In this document: in pieces, positions 7,882 through 15,199 of the stretch
Layout of the letters: each line of letters begins with the position of its first letter
Position numbering within the stretch: position 1 is the first letter of the stretch
Origin: a virus
IMG/VR virus record: IMGVR_UViG_3300009285_014251
Coordinates: 1 to 20,448 of that record
Strand: one strand, 5' to 3'
Length of the DNA stretch: 20,448 nucleotides
Notes under the pieces: model-generated
Seen by the model: the letters and a program-made list of their open reading frames with translations, nothing else
Databases searched by the model: none
What the model was told of the DNA's origin: nothing
Translations under genes and position numbers: made by a program

Positions 7882-8517
7882 CTACCCTGCGGCCGCGAGG
7901 TCGGCGAAGACGTTGACCCCCTCGTAGGCGCTGGCGGCCAGGAGCGGGATGTAGTCGATCTCCAGGCCGAGGAACTGCACCTCGTCGGCCGAGAAGGCCG
8001 TCAGCACGTCCGCCTCCACGTTCCAGGCGATCACTCCTTGCCGAGCGGTGAAGTCGAACTTGTTGGCGCTGATGATCCCGCGCGACGTGCGCTTGAGCAC
8101 CAGCGTCGTGGTGGCCGCCGGCGATTGCGCGGCGATCACGGTATCGAGCGCCGTGGACGGGGCAACCAGCGCCTCGTTGAAGTCGGCCTGATCGTAGGTC
8201 ACCACCCAGGTGATGGCGTCGGTGGTGGACACCGCCCCGTTGTTCGCCCAGATCACGCGGACGCCGAGCTCCTGCGTCACGTCGATGATCGTGGGCGTTA
8301 CCAGATCAAGGGTCGTAAAGGAGTCACCTTCGGCGGCTACCTCGCCACCGAAGTGCCCCAGCGACCCCAGCTCGTCGAGCAGGGGCGCGCCGTCGTCCAG
8401 GCCGGTGAGTTTGGCGATAGCGGTAGTAGGTCCGGCGGCGGCGCCGTAGAAGCCGAACTCGCCGACGGGGATGCGCCGCACCTGGCGCAGCCATTCGATG
8501 TTGCGATCACGGATCAT
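7882..8517 (-). CDS. Probable virion protein of unknown function (211 aa)
   Basis: The N-terminus is basic (MIRDRNIEWLRQVRRIPVGEFGF). A mixed, mainly beta protein follows, rich in Ala, Thr and Val, with segments such as FTTLDLVTPTIIDVTQELGVRVIWAN (split here by composition, not by motif) and a C-terminal region EVQFLGLEIDYIPLLAAS. Both ends are clear: ATG 8517 with AAGGATCC upstream, and a stop about 40 bases before the methyltransferase-glycosyltransferase start. It follows the capsid and decoration genes after a hairpin-rich gap, the usual place for a head-fibre or head-completion protein. No family is recognised. Confidence 0.55.
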   Translation of the reverse strand: MIRDRNIEWLRQVRRIPVGEFGFYGAAAGPTTAIAKLTGLDDGAPLLDELGSLGHFGGEVAAEGDSFTTLDLVTPTIIDVTQELGVRVIWANNGAVSTTDAITWVVTYDQADFNEALVAPSTALDTVIAAQSPAATTTLVLKRTSRGIISANKFDFTARQGVIAWNVEADVLTAFSADEVQFLGLEIDYIPLLAASAYEGVNVFADLAAAG

Positions 8518-8546
8518 GGATCCTTACTCCACAGTTGGCCCCCGAG

Positions 8547-8572
8547 GGGGGCGCCCCGGGCGGAGCGCCCCC
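8547..8572 (-). terminator. Strong GC hairpin between decoration gene and downstream gene; possible terminator/attenuator
   Basis: The 96-base gap between the stop at 8614 and the start at 8517 holds an 8-bp perfect stem (8547-8554 with 8565-8572, ten-base loop). It also holds an overlapping 5-bp CCCCC/GGGGG stem at about 8539-8550 that would compete with it. There is no T-run on either strand, so an intrinsic terminator is not certain. The position just after the highly expressed capsid and decoration genes suggests partial termination or mRNA stabilisation that lowers downstream expression. Confidence 0.4.
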
Positions 8573-8613
8573 GTCACGGGATACTACAGGATGATCTCCT
8601 GACCCTCCTTGGA

Positions 8614-9069
8614 TCAGTCGTTGGGCTCGTCGCAGCGTACGACCACGGCGACAGATGCCATGGCCCCGGCCGCGCCGTTGGCCTTCGCGTCGCAGTCCAG
8701 GCTGAGCAGGTCCCGGTTGTAGACCTTGCCCGCCCGAGTGCCCGAGAAGGCCCCGCCGGACAGCACGTTGGGCACCGTTGTCGCCGCGGCCCCGGTCGCG
8801 GTCTTGGTGAAGTAGACCATCGACGTGGTGGTCGAGAAGATGCTGGTGCCGTTGATGTTGATGTCGAAGCGCGTGGCGCTCGTCGTGCCGGTGGGCGTGG
8901 TGACGCACCGCGCCTTGATGTCGACGATGGTGCCGCCCTGGCCGTTCAGGCCCTCCACCAGGACGGCGCTCTGCGCCGTGGCGATGGCCAGGGTGCCGGT
9001 GTCGAACAGGTGGAAGACCCGGTAACGGAGGGCGTCCGTGGTTACCACGTCCTGCATCAGGACAGCCAT
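8614..9069 (-). CDS. Putative capsid decoration/head protein with beta-barrel (151 aa)
   Basis: I start this gene at the ATG at 9069, which has a textbook AAGGAGA seven bases upstream and lies 14 bases after the capsid stop; a much longer frame runs back through the capsid gene and is a shadow. The protein is beta-rich. Its central box SATRFDININGTSIFSTT resembles jelly-roll phage head or receptor proteins in which an NGTSIF strand recurs, and a C-terminal strand ASVAVVVRC follows. There is no catalytic motif. Immediately following the major capsid gene is the classic place for a decoration (cement) protein, and the very strong ribosome site fits high-copy production. The role is inferred. 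Confidence 0.6.
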   Translation of the reverse strand: MAVLMQDVVTTDALRYRVFHLFDTGTLAIATAQSAVLVEGLNGQGGTIVDIKARCVTTPTGTTSATRFDININGTSIFSTTTSMVYFTKTATGAAATTVPNVLSGGAFSGTRAGKVYNRDLLSLDCDAKANGAAGAMASVAVVVRCDEPND

Positions 9070-9083
9070 GTCTCGTCTCCTTC

Positions 9084-10268
9084 TCAGGTTTCGGACAGGT
9101 CGCGGATGTTGACGCTGTTCCCCGGGTCGGTGCAGGCCATCTCGGCGTAGTAGTAGAGCAGCGCCTCGTAGGCCGCCTCGTTCGACACCTTGTGGAGCGT
9201 GCTGCCGTCGGTGTCGTCGAAGTCCCAGTCCGCCAGCTCGTAGCGGGTGAAGGTGGACTCGTCCAGCCACCAGAAGTTGTTGGCCGGCGCGTCCCGGTCG
9301 GCGACGATGGGCTTGCCGTTGAAGTCGAGGGCGGTGAAGCCCCCGGCCAGGGTCATCGACGGGGTGTACCGCCGATCCGGCGCCATCAGGTTGCCGATCT
9401 TCCGCCAGAGGTTGTAGGTGCCGACCCCCAGGCTGATCTCCCCCTCGCCGTTCTGCTCCGCCTGCAGGAAGCCCTGCTGGAGCAGGTCGAGGGTGACCGG
9501 CCGGTTGGTGCCGCTGTTGGCGAGGATCTGCCCGGCGAACTCCGCGTAGGTAGACCTGGAGATGCCGTGCAGGGTGGTGACATAGGTGGTCGAATCGACG
9601 ATTCCCTGGATGCCCATGATCTCGTTGCCGCGGGCATCCTCCCGGAAGACCCAGGAGTTGTCGGTCCAGGTCTGCGCCGAGGCCAGCGTTGCCGTGGTGC
9701 CGCTGACCGCCGACACGGAAATGGAATTGACCTCCTGCGTGCCGCCGGACTTGGCGGTGTAGATGTCGATGACCATGTTGATCTTGACGAAGTGCCCGGA
9801 GTCGAGCACCAGCGCCGTGGTAGCCACCCCGGCGCCGTTGGCCCGGCCGACGGCGCCGAAGCCGTCTCCCCACAGCTGCCGGTTGATGTCGTTGCGGGCG
9901 TCTCGTTCGAGGCCCCGCATCTCGGCGTCCATGACCTTGGCGAAGGCCCCCTCCGCGGAGGCCGTAGCCTTGATCGACGGCAGGGTGAACTTGCAGGTGC
10001 CGTAGTTGTAGACCATCGGCACCAGCATGTCCACGTAGGTCTGGTTCTGCGGCGACGGCGTGGTGCCGCCGTCGGCGCGCGCGCCCACCGACTGGGTGGG
10101 CCGCATGTTGACGGGAACGACGGCCCGGCGGCCGGTGAAGTCGGCAGCTTCCGACGTCCGCTGCAGCCGGGCCATGAGGATGCGCTTACTGTTGATGACC
10201 GTCCGCAACTTCCGGCCGTAGTCCTCCTTCAGCACCGCATCGAAGGTGGTAAGGGTGGCGCCTGCCAT
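9084..10268 (-). CDS. Major capsid protein, HK97-type fold (394 aa)
   Basis: The N-terminus (FDAVLKEDYGRKLRTVINSKRILMARLQR) is a helical arm. Residues about 44-85 fit an E-loop (GRRAVVPVNMRPTQSVGAR). Residues about 103-135 form the long spine helix (AFAKVMDAEMRGLERDARND). A beta-rich region at about 145-245 may be an inserted domain, and the P-domain-like C-terminus ends EALLYYYAEMACTDPGNS. Order, length and position after the scaffold support the major capsid subunit that builds the icosahedral head. The ATG at 10268 has GAGG seven bases upstream, and the scaffold stop is 16 bases before it. No protease gene or obvious cleaved propeptide is seen. Confidence in the role is high although the fold is judged by pattern. 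Confidence 0.85.
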   Translation of the reverse strand: MAGATLTTFDAVLKEDYGRKLRTVINSKRILMARLQRTSEAADFTGRRAVVPVNMRPTQSVGARADGGTTPSPQNQTYVDMLVPMVYNYGTCKFTLPSIKATASAEGAFAKVMDAEMRGLERDARNDINRQLWGDGFGAVGRANGAGVATTALVLDSGHFVKINMVIDIYTAKSGGTQEVNSISVSAVSGTTATLASAQTWTDNSWVFREDARGNEIMGIQGIVDSTTYVTTLHGISRSTYAEFAGQILANSGTNRPVTLDLLQQGFLQAEQNGEGEISLGVGTYNLWRKIGNLMAPDRRYTPSMTLAGGFTALDFNGKPIVADRDAPANNFWWLDESTFTRYELADWDFDDTDGSTLHKVSNEAAYEALLYYYAEMACTDPGNSVNIRDLSET

Positions 10269-10283
10269 TGGTTACCTCGGGTG

Positions 10284-11162
10284 TCAGGCTCCGCCCGCGG
10301 CGATCTGCTTGATACGGCGGGCCACGTGCTGACGCCAGTTCTTGCCGCCGAAGGTGTTCTCGGGGGCGGTGGACTTCATCAGCTTGACCACCACATCGTC
10401 GCGGGCCGCGAGGTTCCCCCCGCGGCGGGTTGGGGGCGGAGCTTCGGTGGATTCGTTGTCCAGTTCGTCCTCGTCCTGTTTCTGCCGGTCCGCTTTCGCG
10501 CCCAGGTACCGCTGATGCTTGGCGCGAAAGAGCTTGATGGCCTGGTCGGTGGTGAAGTTGTTGCCGTACCGGCGCAAGCCGTCCATCATCACTGACTCCT
10601 TGAAGATTTCCTTCTCGGCGTCGGTCAGGCCGGCGCGAACCATGACGGTATCGAGCTGGGACTCGAAGTCGTTGAGGATCTGCTTGCCGGAACTCTCCCG
10701 CAAGCTCCCCTCGATCCCCTGGAGGCGCTGTCCGACGGCGCCCACGACGAGGTTCACGAGGCCCTTCCCGTAGTCGCGGAAGAAGGCTTTCGTCTCCTCG
10801 GGCACGTCGGCGTACTTCTCACCGAAGAACTGCTTGGTGAACGCCTCGATGGGGTCCTGCGAACCCGGTGTCGCCCCGGGCTGCCCGCCGCGCAACAGCG
10901 CGGCCATGGCGCCCTGGGTGCGGGCCAGGTCCTGCTTCAACTGCGCCAACTCGTTGGATGTCGATGCGGTCTCCTCTGAGGCTTCCTCCTCGGAGTCCTC
11001 ATCTACCGAGCTGGTGTCTGCCGCCTTCTTGTTCCCGGCGGCCGAGGGCGCGTCGTCGCTCAGCAGGACGCGCAGGTCGTCGTCGTTCAGATCCGGCTCC
11101 GGCTCCACCGCAACTCGGGACTGTGGCGGGGTGCCGAGCATGAATCCCTGTTCCTGGGGCAT
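10284..11162 (-). CDS. Capsid scaffolding protein (292 aa)
   Basis: The protein is highly acidic at the N-terminal half, with LNDDDLRVLLSDDAP (about 25-39) and an Asp/Glu/Ser run VDEDSEEEASEE (about 53-64). Helical coiled-coil segments follow (ELAQLKQDLARTQGAMAALL at about 71-90; later QRLQGIEGSLRESS), and the C-terminus is very basic (NWRQHVARRIKQIA). An acidic, helical body with a basic capsid-binding C-terminal helix is the hallmark of P22/phi29-type scaffolds, which guide procapsid assembly and then leave. It lies exactly between portal and major capsid. The ATG at 11162 is preceded by AAAGG. The call rests on composition plus position, since scaffolds diverge quickly. Confidence 0.8.
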   Translation of the reverse strand: MPQEQGFMLGTPPQSRVAVEPEPDLNDDDLRVLLSDDAPSAAGNKKAADTSSVDEDSEEEASEETASTSNELAQLKQDLARTQGAMAALLRGGQPGATPGSQDPIEAFTKQFFGEKYADVPEETKAFFRDYGKGLVNLVVGAVGQRLQGIEGSLRESSGKQILNDFESQLDTVMVRAGLTDAEKEIFKESVMMDGLRRYGNNFTTDQAIKLFRAKHQRYLGAKADRQKQDEDELDNESTEAPPPTRRGGNLAARDDVVVKLMKSTAPENTFGGKNWRQHVARRIKQIAAGGA

Positions 11163-11178
11163 GGTTGCCTTTCCGCGC

Positions 11179-13371
11179 TTACCGCGCTGTCACTGCCTGG
11201 GTCTGGGCTTCCCGCTGATCTCCGAAAGCCCCCGACTCGGCGACCTGGTTACTGACGGACTCCGTGGAGCCCTTCGCGGCTTGCGCCGCCATCATCGCCT
11301 GCTGCGCCTGGGCCTGCATGGCCTGCTGATGCGACATCGCTCGCTGGATGATCTGCATCTGCACCGGCGGCGACAGGGCGTCAAACTCGGATGTCTTGGT
11401 GAAGTCGGACAGAATCTGGAAGTGGATCGGATGCACGTCGAAGGGCAGCGGTGGCGGCACCGGCTGGCCTTCCTTCATGCGATTGAGGAGGCGGATGGCC
11501 TTCTTGGCGTCGAGCCTATACTCCGTCTCGAAGCCTTCGACGCCCAGCACCTCCAGGAGTTTGGCCCGGACCTGCGGCTGCCGGGGATCTCCCAGCCATC
11601 CCTTGTCGGCGGCCATGATCGTCTTCTGCTGGCGCGCGCTCTCGGAGTGCAGGATGCCGCGCTCCACCTCGACCACCACGTCCACGGTGTTGCCGATGTC
11701 AGCGCCGCGGTAGTGGTACGCCTCCATCTCCTGGTTCTCACCCAGTACTCGAACCAAGCGGTAGTCCTTCCACTCCTTCCGGGAGATGAGCAGCTTGCGC
11801 TGTTCGTGGCGTCCCAGGGCGGCCTGCCACCGTTTCATCAGCGGGCCGAACCGCCGGTACGCCTGTTCCTGCAGAAGGTTGAGGGCAACGCCCGCCTCGA
11901 CCCCGGTGGGGGCTTGGCCGCTGAGCACTTCCTGGGTACCGAAGATGTCCTCCAGATCGACCCGGCACTGCTCCCGCTCCTTGTAGATGTCGCCGGGCAG
12001 TCCGGCGCCGGGGATCTTCTGCGGCGAGGCCCCGCCGGTGTTATGGGGGTTGTACCGGATCAGCAGACCGGGCCGCCCGTCGATAAAGGTCACCCCGGAC
12101 CCCTGGGGAATCGTCCACTGCGGGTTCAGCATGGTCTTCCGGTTCAGGATGACGTTGGAGTCGATGGCGTTGAGCCGCTTCTGGACCGGGATGGCCGCCG
12201 GCATGGGGCCGATGCCCCACATCTCGCCGGGGATCTTGCGGTAGGGCACGTGCTCGTAGGGCAGGTGGCCGTCGAGGCGCTTCTCCAGGTCGCCGTCGTA
12301 GAGCAGCTTGCCGCTGGCGGTGACGATGTACTTGCCGTCCTTGAACTTGTCACTCGGCACATGCCGGAAGTAGTGAACGCGCACCATGGACATCTTCTTC
12401 TCCTGGGCCTGGGAGAAGTAGTGGCTGCGCGCCGAGGAGACGAACCCGGTGAACTGGTCGATCTCCAGGTCTTCGGCGATCACCTCGCGGGCCTTGCTGC
12501 CGAACTCGTTCTTCAGCTCGTCCAGGTCGTAGGGCACGACTTCATCGACGTACATGACCCGGGAGAAGTCGTCTCGGGGCTGGGGGTACCAGTTGAACAG
12601 GTTGACGGCGGCCTCACAGACCTCGCCTGTGCTGAACTCCCGGTAGAGCGGCCGGCCCTGGTTGTCCCGCATCTTCTCGACCCGGATGTCGTAGAGGGGC
12701 TCGCCGGTGGGGCTGCGTTGCGGCCGGTCCTGCAGGCGGAGGGTATCGCGGGAGCAGGCTGGACAGGTCTGGCCGTCCGCCTGGGGCGGGAACTCCTCGC
12801 CGCACATGGCGCAGGTGGCGGCCGGCTGGGTGATGGGGTTGCTGATGGTGCGCTCGCGCAGGCGCCGCTGCAGGACACCGGCCGCGGCGTCCCAGTTGGC
12901 GTAGAGGACGCAGTTGCCGGTGGTCACCAGCCAAGCGGCGGCGTCGAGCTGGAGCATCGGGGTATGAAGATGGTCCCGCAGGTATCGAAGGATCCGCTGG
13001 GCCGCCTGGGAGGCGTCCACGTCGGATTGGTCCTGGGTCGCCGGCCGGGCGATGGGCGAGAAGTCCGGCGAGGTCAGGATGTCGACGATGCGATCGTAGG
13101 GCTTGGAGAGGTAGTCAGTGGTCGGGGTGGGGATCCAGGACTCTAAGCTATTGCGGGTGAAGCGGTTAGACATGGCGTCGAACCGCACCCACTGCTCATT
13201 GGTGACGAACAGGATGGCCTCGCGCCAGTGGCGTTCGAGGACCAACTTGAAGCCCTTGAGGTAGGTATAGGCGTTCTGTACCAGGGCGACCGTCTCATCG
13301 ACGGTCTTGGGCTTCTGGAACTCGGCGACCGGCGACCCCTGCCGGCCCATCGTCATGTTCGTGGTCGCCAT
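11179..13371 (-). CDS. Portal protein with an internal four-cysteine zinc ribbon (730 aa)
   Basis: Length matches large podoviral portals (P22 gp1 is 725 residues). The N-terminal region (about 25-135) is helical. About 320-480 contains the clip/stem-like core (MWGIGPMPAAIPVQKRLNAI and NRKTMLNPQW). About 490-560 has DIFGTQEVLSGQAPTGVEAG, typical of phage portals. The end is a Gln/Ala/Met-rich helix (about 660-705), like a portal barrel. The portal dodecamer forms the DNA entry channel and binds the terminase. Oddly, residues 187-206 hold CAMC and CPAC pairs 12 residues apart, a zinc-ribbon-like knuckle not found in P22 portal. The ATG at 13371 lies just after AGGGGG; ATGs at codons 6 and 8 are alternatives. 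Confidence 0.85.
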   Translation of the reverse strand: MATTNMTMGRQGSPVAEFQKPKTVDETVALVQNAYTYLKGFKLVLERHWREAILFVTNEQWVRFDAMSNRFTRNSLESWIPTPTTDYLSKPYDRIVDILTSPDFSPIARPATQDQSDVDASQAAQRILRYLRDHLHTPMLQLDAAAWLVTTGNCVLYANWDAAAGVLQRRLRERTISNPITQPAATCAMCGEEFPPQADGQTCPACSRDTLRLQDRPQRSPTGEPLYDIRVEKMRDNQGRPLYREFSTGEVCEAAVNLFNWYPQPRDDFSRVMYVDEVVPYDLDELKNEFGSKAREVIAEDLEIDQFTGFVSSARSHYFSQAQEKKMSMVRVHYFRHVPSDKFKDGKYIVTASGKLLYDGDLEKRLDGHLPYEHVPYRKIPGEMWGIGPMPAAIPVQKRLNAIDSNVILNRKTMLNPQWTIPQGSGVTFIDGRPGLLIRYNPHNTGGASPQKIPGAGLPGDIYKEREQCRVDLEDIFGTQEVLSGQAPTGVEAGVALNLLQEQAYRRFGPLMKRWQAALGRHEQRKLLISRKEWKDYRLVRVLGENQEMEAYHYRGADIGNTVDVVVEVERGILHSESARQQKTIMAADKGWLGDPRQPQVRAKLLEVLGVEGFETEYRLDAKKAIRLLNRMKEGQPVPPPLPFDVHPIHFQILSDFTKTSEFDALSPPVQMQIIQRAMSHQQAMQAQAQQAMMAAQAAKGSTESVSNQVAESGAFGDQREAQTQAVTAR

Positions 13372-13380
13372 CTTCCCCCT

Positions 13381-13396
13381 GTCTCAGAAGTGAGAC
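13381..13396 (-). promoter_or_regulatory. Short perfect stem-loop at the head of the portal mRNA
   Basis: A 6-bp inverted repeat, GTCTCA and TGAGAC with a four-base loop, ends about 10 bases before the portal ATG. It lies directly downstream of the predicted start of the 13406-13434 promoter and just before the Shine-Dalgarno G-run. It could stabilise the 5' end or modulate portal translation. Stem and position are seen; function is inferred. Confidence 0.35.
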
Positions 13397-13405
13397 CCTG
13401 GGGGG

Positions 13406-13434
13406 AAGGTAGGCAGGTCCCGCCGCAACGTCAA
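13406..13434 (-). promoter_or_regulatory. Candidate sigma70-type promoter upstream of portal
   Basis: On the minus strand there is a TTGACG -35 (13429-13434), a 17-base spacer and a TACCTT -10 (13406-13411), which matches the most conserved first, second and last -10 positions. It lies in the only sizeable gap of the packaging/head part of the operon (13372-13482). It could give portal, scaffold and capsid an extra transcription start separate from the terminase genes. Confidence 0.4.
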
Positions 13435-13482
13435 GCGGGACAAAGACGTGAGCGCAGAACTGGGGGTTCAGCAGGAGGCGAG

Positions 13483-14175
13483 TCAAGGCCCGGCCCGGGC
13501 GCGCGCCAGCAAGGCCAGCGCCTGGGCTACCAGGTCGGGCTCCTTGACGGAGCCGACGACCACGCCGTCCTCGGCGGGCAGGAGGGCGGCCGCGAGGTCT
13601 TCGAGGGCGGTGGCTACCAGATCACCCCAGGCGTCCCATGGGTAGAGGTACTGGCTGCCCTGGCGGACGGGTTGCTTGAGGTGCCGGCTGACGGTGACGG
13701 TGAACGGCGCGGCCTGCAGGGCGGCGAGCAGCAGGGCGGTCAGGTCGAAGGGGCCGTCGGCGGTAGCGGGATGCGGATCCCCGGGATTCCGCAACCGGTC
13801 GAGGTGGTCGAACGTCCCGGGGGCCGTGCGCGCCACCTGGAGTTCCTCGATCCCCGGGATTCCGCTTCCCCATGACGACGGCACCCGCAGGGTCAGGGTA
13901 GCGTCGTCCCGCCGCACGAAGTCCAGGGGCATCTGTTCCTCGGCCACGCGGCGCCAGATGGCCAACTCCTGCTCATTGGGAGGGTCGGCCGCGGCGGCGG
14001 AACTCACCCCCGCCTGGACGATCTCGCGCCAGCCGTCGCTGCCGGGGGGCGGGTTCTTCTGCTCCCAGCCGGGTCCGCCGACCAGGGCGGGCAGGACGTG
14101 CTCCTCGCCTTTGTCGTCGACGCCCACTACATCCTGCGCCTCGCGGCGCGGGGCGCCACCGGAGTACTTGGCCAT
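13483..14175 (-). CDS. Unknown late-operon protein between terminase and portal (230 aa)
   Basis: The ATG at 14175 overlaps the previous TGA (TGATG) and has GAGGAG six bases upstream, so I reject the longer upstream frame. The protein begins MAKYSGGAPRREAQDVVGVD, has an acidic/Pro-rich linker, a helical box NEQELAIWRRVAEEQMPLDFVRRDD (about 85-110, given as landmarks only), beta segments with IPGIEELQVARTAPGTF, and an Ala/Leu-rich helical C-terminus. A 17-base direct repeat occurs inside it (13776-13792 and 13849-13865) in two different frames. No family is recognised. Its place between terminase and portal suggests a packaging or head-assembly accessory. Confidence 0.6.
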   Translation of the reverse strand: MAKYSGGAPRREAQDVVGVDDKGEEHVLPALVGGPGWEQKNPPPGSDGWREIVQAGVSSAAAADPPNEQELAIWRRVAEEQMPLDFVRRDDATLTLRVPSSWGSGIPGIEELQVARTAPGTFDHLDRLRNPGDPHPATADGPFDLTALLLAALQAAPFTVTVSRHLKQPVRQGSQYLYPWDAWGDLVATALEDLAAALLPAEDGVVVGSVKEPDLVAQALALLARARAGP

Positions 14176-14465
14176 CAGGGGCTCCTCGGGACCTTGGAAG
14201 CGAAAGCGCCTTGGCCCGGCATGGCGCCCTCCACGTCTTCGACCCCGGAATGAGGGCTGCGCACCAGCGGCTTGAACTGGCCCGTTTCCTGATCCACCCA
14301 TCCCAGGCTTCCGTCTGGCTCGCTCATGACCGCGGCCATCTGCCCGGACAGGGCCATGAGGCGGTCGAGGGTGCGGTTATGGGCGCGGCGTTCCACGGCC
14401 AGCATCCAGGAAGCCCACACGGCGACGAACAGGAACAGGCCCACCATGATCCAGACGCTCACCAT
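14175..14465 (-). CDS. Single-span membrane protein in the terminase-portal interval (96 aa)
   Basis: Residues 2-23 form one strong transmembrane segment (VSVWIMVGLFLFVAVWASWM). A basic amphipathic helix follows (ERRAHNRTLDRLMALSG, about 25-41) and then a polar tail. The C-terminal peptide GQGAFASKVPRSP is encoded by a copy of the dispersed repeat described separately, so the tail may have been acquired by repeat insertion. The ATG at 14465 overlaps the end of the terminase nuclease gene by seven bases, and the stop overlaps the next ATG. Topology would be N-out or N-in with a cytoplasmic tail; function is unknown. The tight overlaps support it as a real gene. Confidence 0.6.
   Translation of the reverse strand: MVSVWIMVGLFLFVAVWASWMLAVERRAHNRTLDRLMALSGQMAAVMSEPDGSLGWVDQETGQFKPLVRSPHSGVEDVEGAMPGQGAFASKVPRSP
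14192..14214 (-). repeat. Dispersed repeat copy A (in-frame, encodes GAFASK)
   Basis: The minus strand reads GGCGCTTTCGCTTCCAAGG, differing from the family core by one base at the start. It forms the C-terminal codons Gly-Ala-Phe-Ala-Ser-Lys of the membrane protein. Confidence 0.75.
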
Positions 14466-15199
14466 ACCATCGCCCCCAGTTCCCAGTCGGGCCGTTCGCG
14501 CTCGAGGCGCTCAAGGGCCTTCTCGGAAAGTTTCTGCTCCCGGGTCTTCGGCGTCTCCTCGGTCAAGAGGTCCAGTCCCAGGACGGACGCCTCGACGACC
14601 TGACCGGCGACCATGGGGGCCAGGTCGTCCTTGCCCTTGGATTTCATCCAGACGGCCCACATCTGGCAGGCGCCGAGGTAGGCGAACACGGCGTCGTCGT
14701 GGCCGCCGGGAATGGCTTCGTACTTGCCGCGGGCGTTCTGGCTGAAGATTTCCAGCTGGTCGAACAGGGTCTTCGACATCGGCCGGATCGACCCGTCCCG
14801 GGTCCAGGACAGGCCGTGCCGCACCATCCAGTTCCGGGTAAGGGTGTTGGTGTTCCAGCCTGGCTTCCGGGTATCCACGGGCCCGGCCTGCTGGCCGAGT
14901 TTCTGCTCGAAGTGCAGGTTGGGGTAGCGCAGTTCGACGAGCTTGTTGTTGGGGGTCTGGTCCTTGTTGTTCTCGAAGCAGCCGTAGGCCCAGTTGTAGT
15001 ACTCGCCCATGTCGTAGGCCAGTTCGCCCAGTTCGTTGCCGGCCAGCTTCCCCACGTACTCCGCCACCTGTAGCCCGTCTTCGCAGCACAGCCAGCAGAG
15101 GGCGGAGTCATCGCCGTGCTCCAGCCCTTCGGCGGGGTCGCCGAAGAAGACGTAGTGCTTCTCTGGCTGGGGCTCGAAGGCCCGGCGCACGCCTTCCAT
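14459..15199 (-). CDS. terL (C-terminal part): Terminase large subunit, nuclease half (separate gene, 246 aa)
   Basis: The product is the RNase H-like endonuclease domain that cuts concatemeric DNA during packaging. Asp21 in HYVFFGDPAEGLEHGDDSA and the following Glu/Asp residues (about 24-31) fit the first catalytic cluster, and GHDDAVFA (about 167-174) supplies the C-terminal acidic pair. The end is a charged helical tail (about 218-240). The ATG at 15199 overlaps the stop of the ATPase gene as TGATG and has only a distant GAGGCGG upstream, so it probably relies on translational coupling. In related phages the two domains are one chain of about 500-600 residues; here 351 + 246 would fit that length with little lost. 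A sequencing frameshift is the main alternative. Confidence 0.8.
   Translation of the reverse strand: MEGVRRAFEPQPEKHYVFFGDPAEGLEHGDDSALCWLCCEDGLQVAEYVGKLAGNELGELAYDMGEYYNWAYGCFENNKDQTPNNKLVELRYPNLHFEQKLGQQAGPVDTRKPGWNTNTLTRNWMVRHGLSWTRDGSIRPMSKTLFDQLEIFSQNARGKYEAIPGGHDDAVFAYLGACQMWAVWMKSKGKDDLAPMVAGQVVEASVLGLDLLTEETPKTREQKLSEKALERLERERPDWELGAMVW

Noticed and set aside
10834-13146. 770-codon plus-strand frame opposite the portal and scaffold genes
   Set aside because: It lies antisense to well-supported genes, has no ribosome site and is rich in Gly/Val/Leu/His/Arg, typical of the open antisense frame in GC-rich coding DNA.
13295-13486. 63-codon minus-strand frame across the portal start and promoter gap
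   Set aside because: It overlaps the portal N-terminus in another frame and occupies promoter and hairpin sequence; no ribosome site.
13776-13865. 17-base direct repeat GATCCCCGGGATTCCGC (two copies 73 bases apart)
   Set aside because: Only two copies, in different frames of one gene, with no flanking symmetry. It may be a small local duplication and does not belong to the dispersed family.
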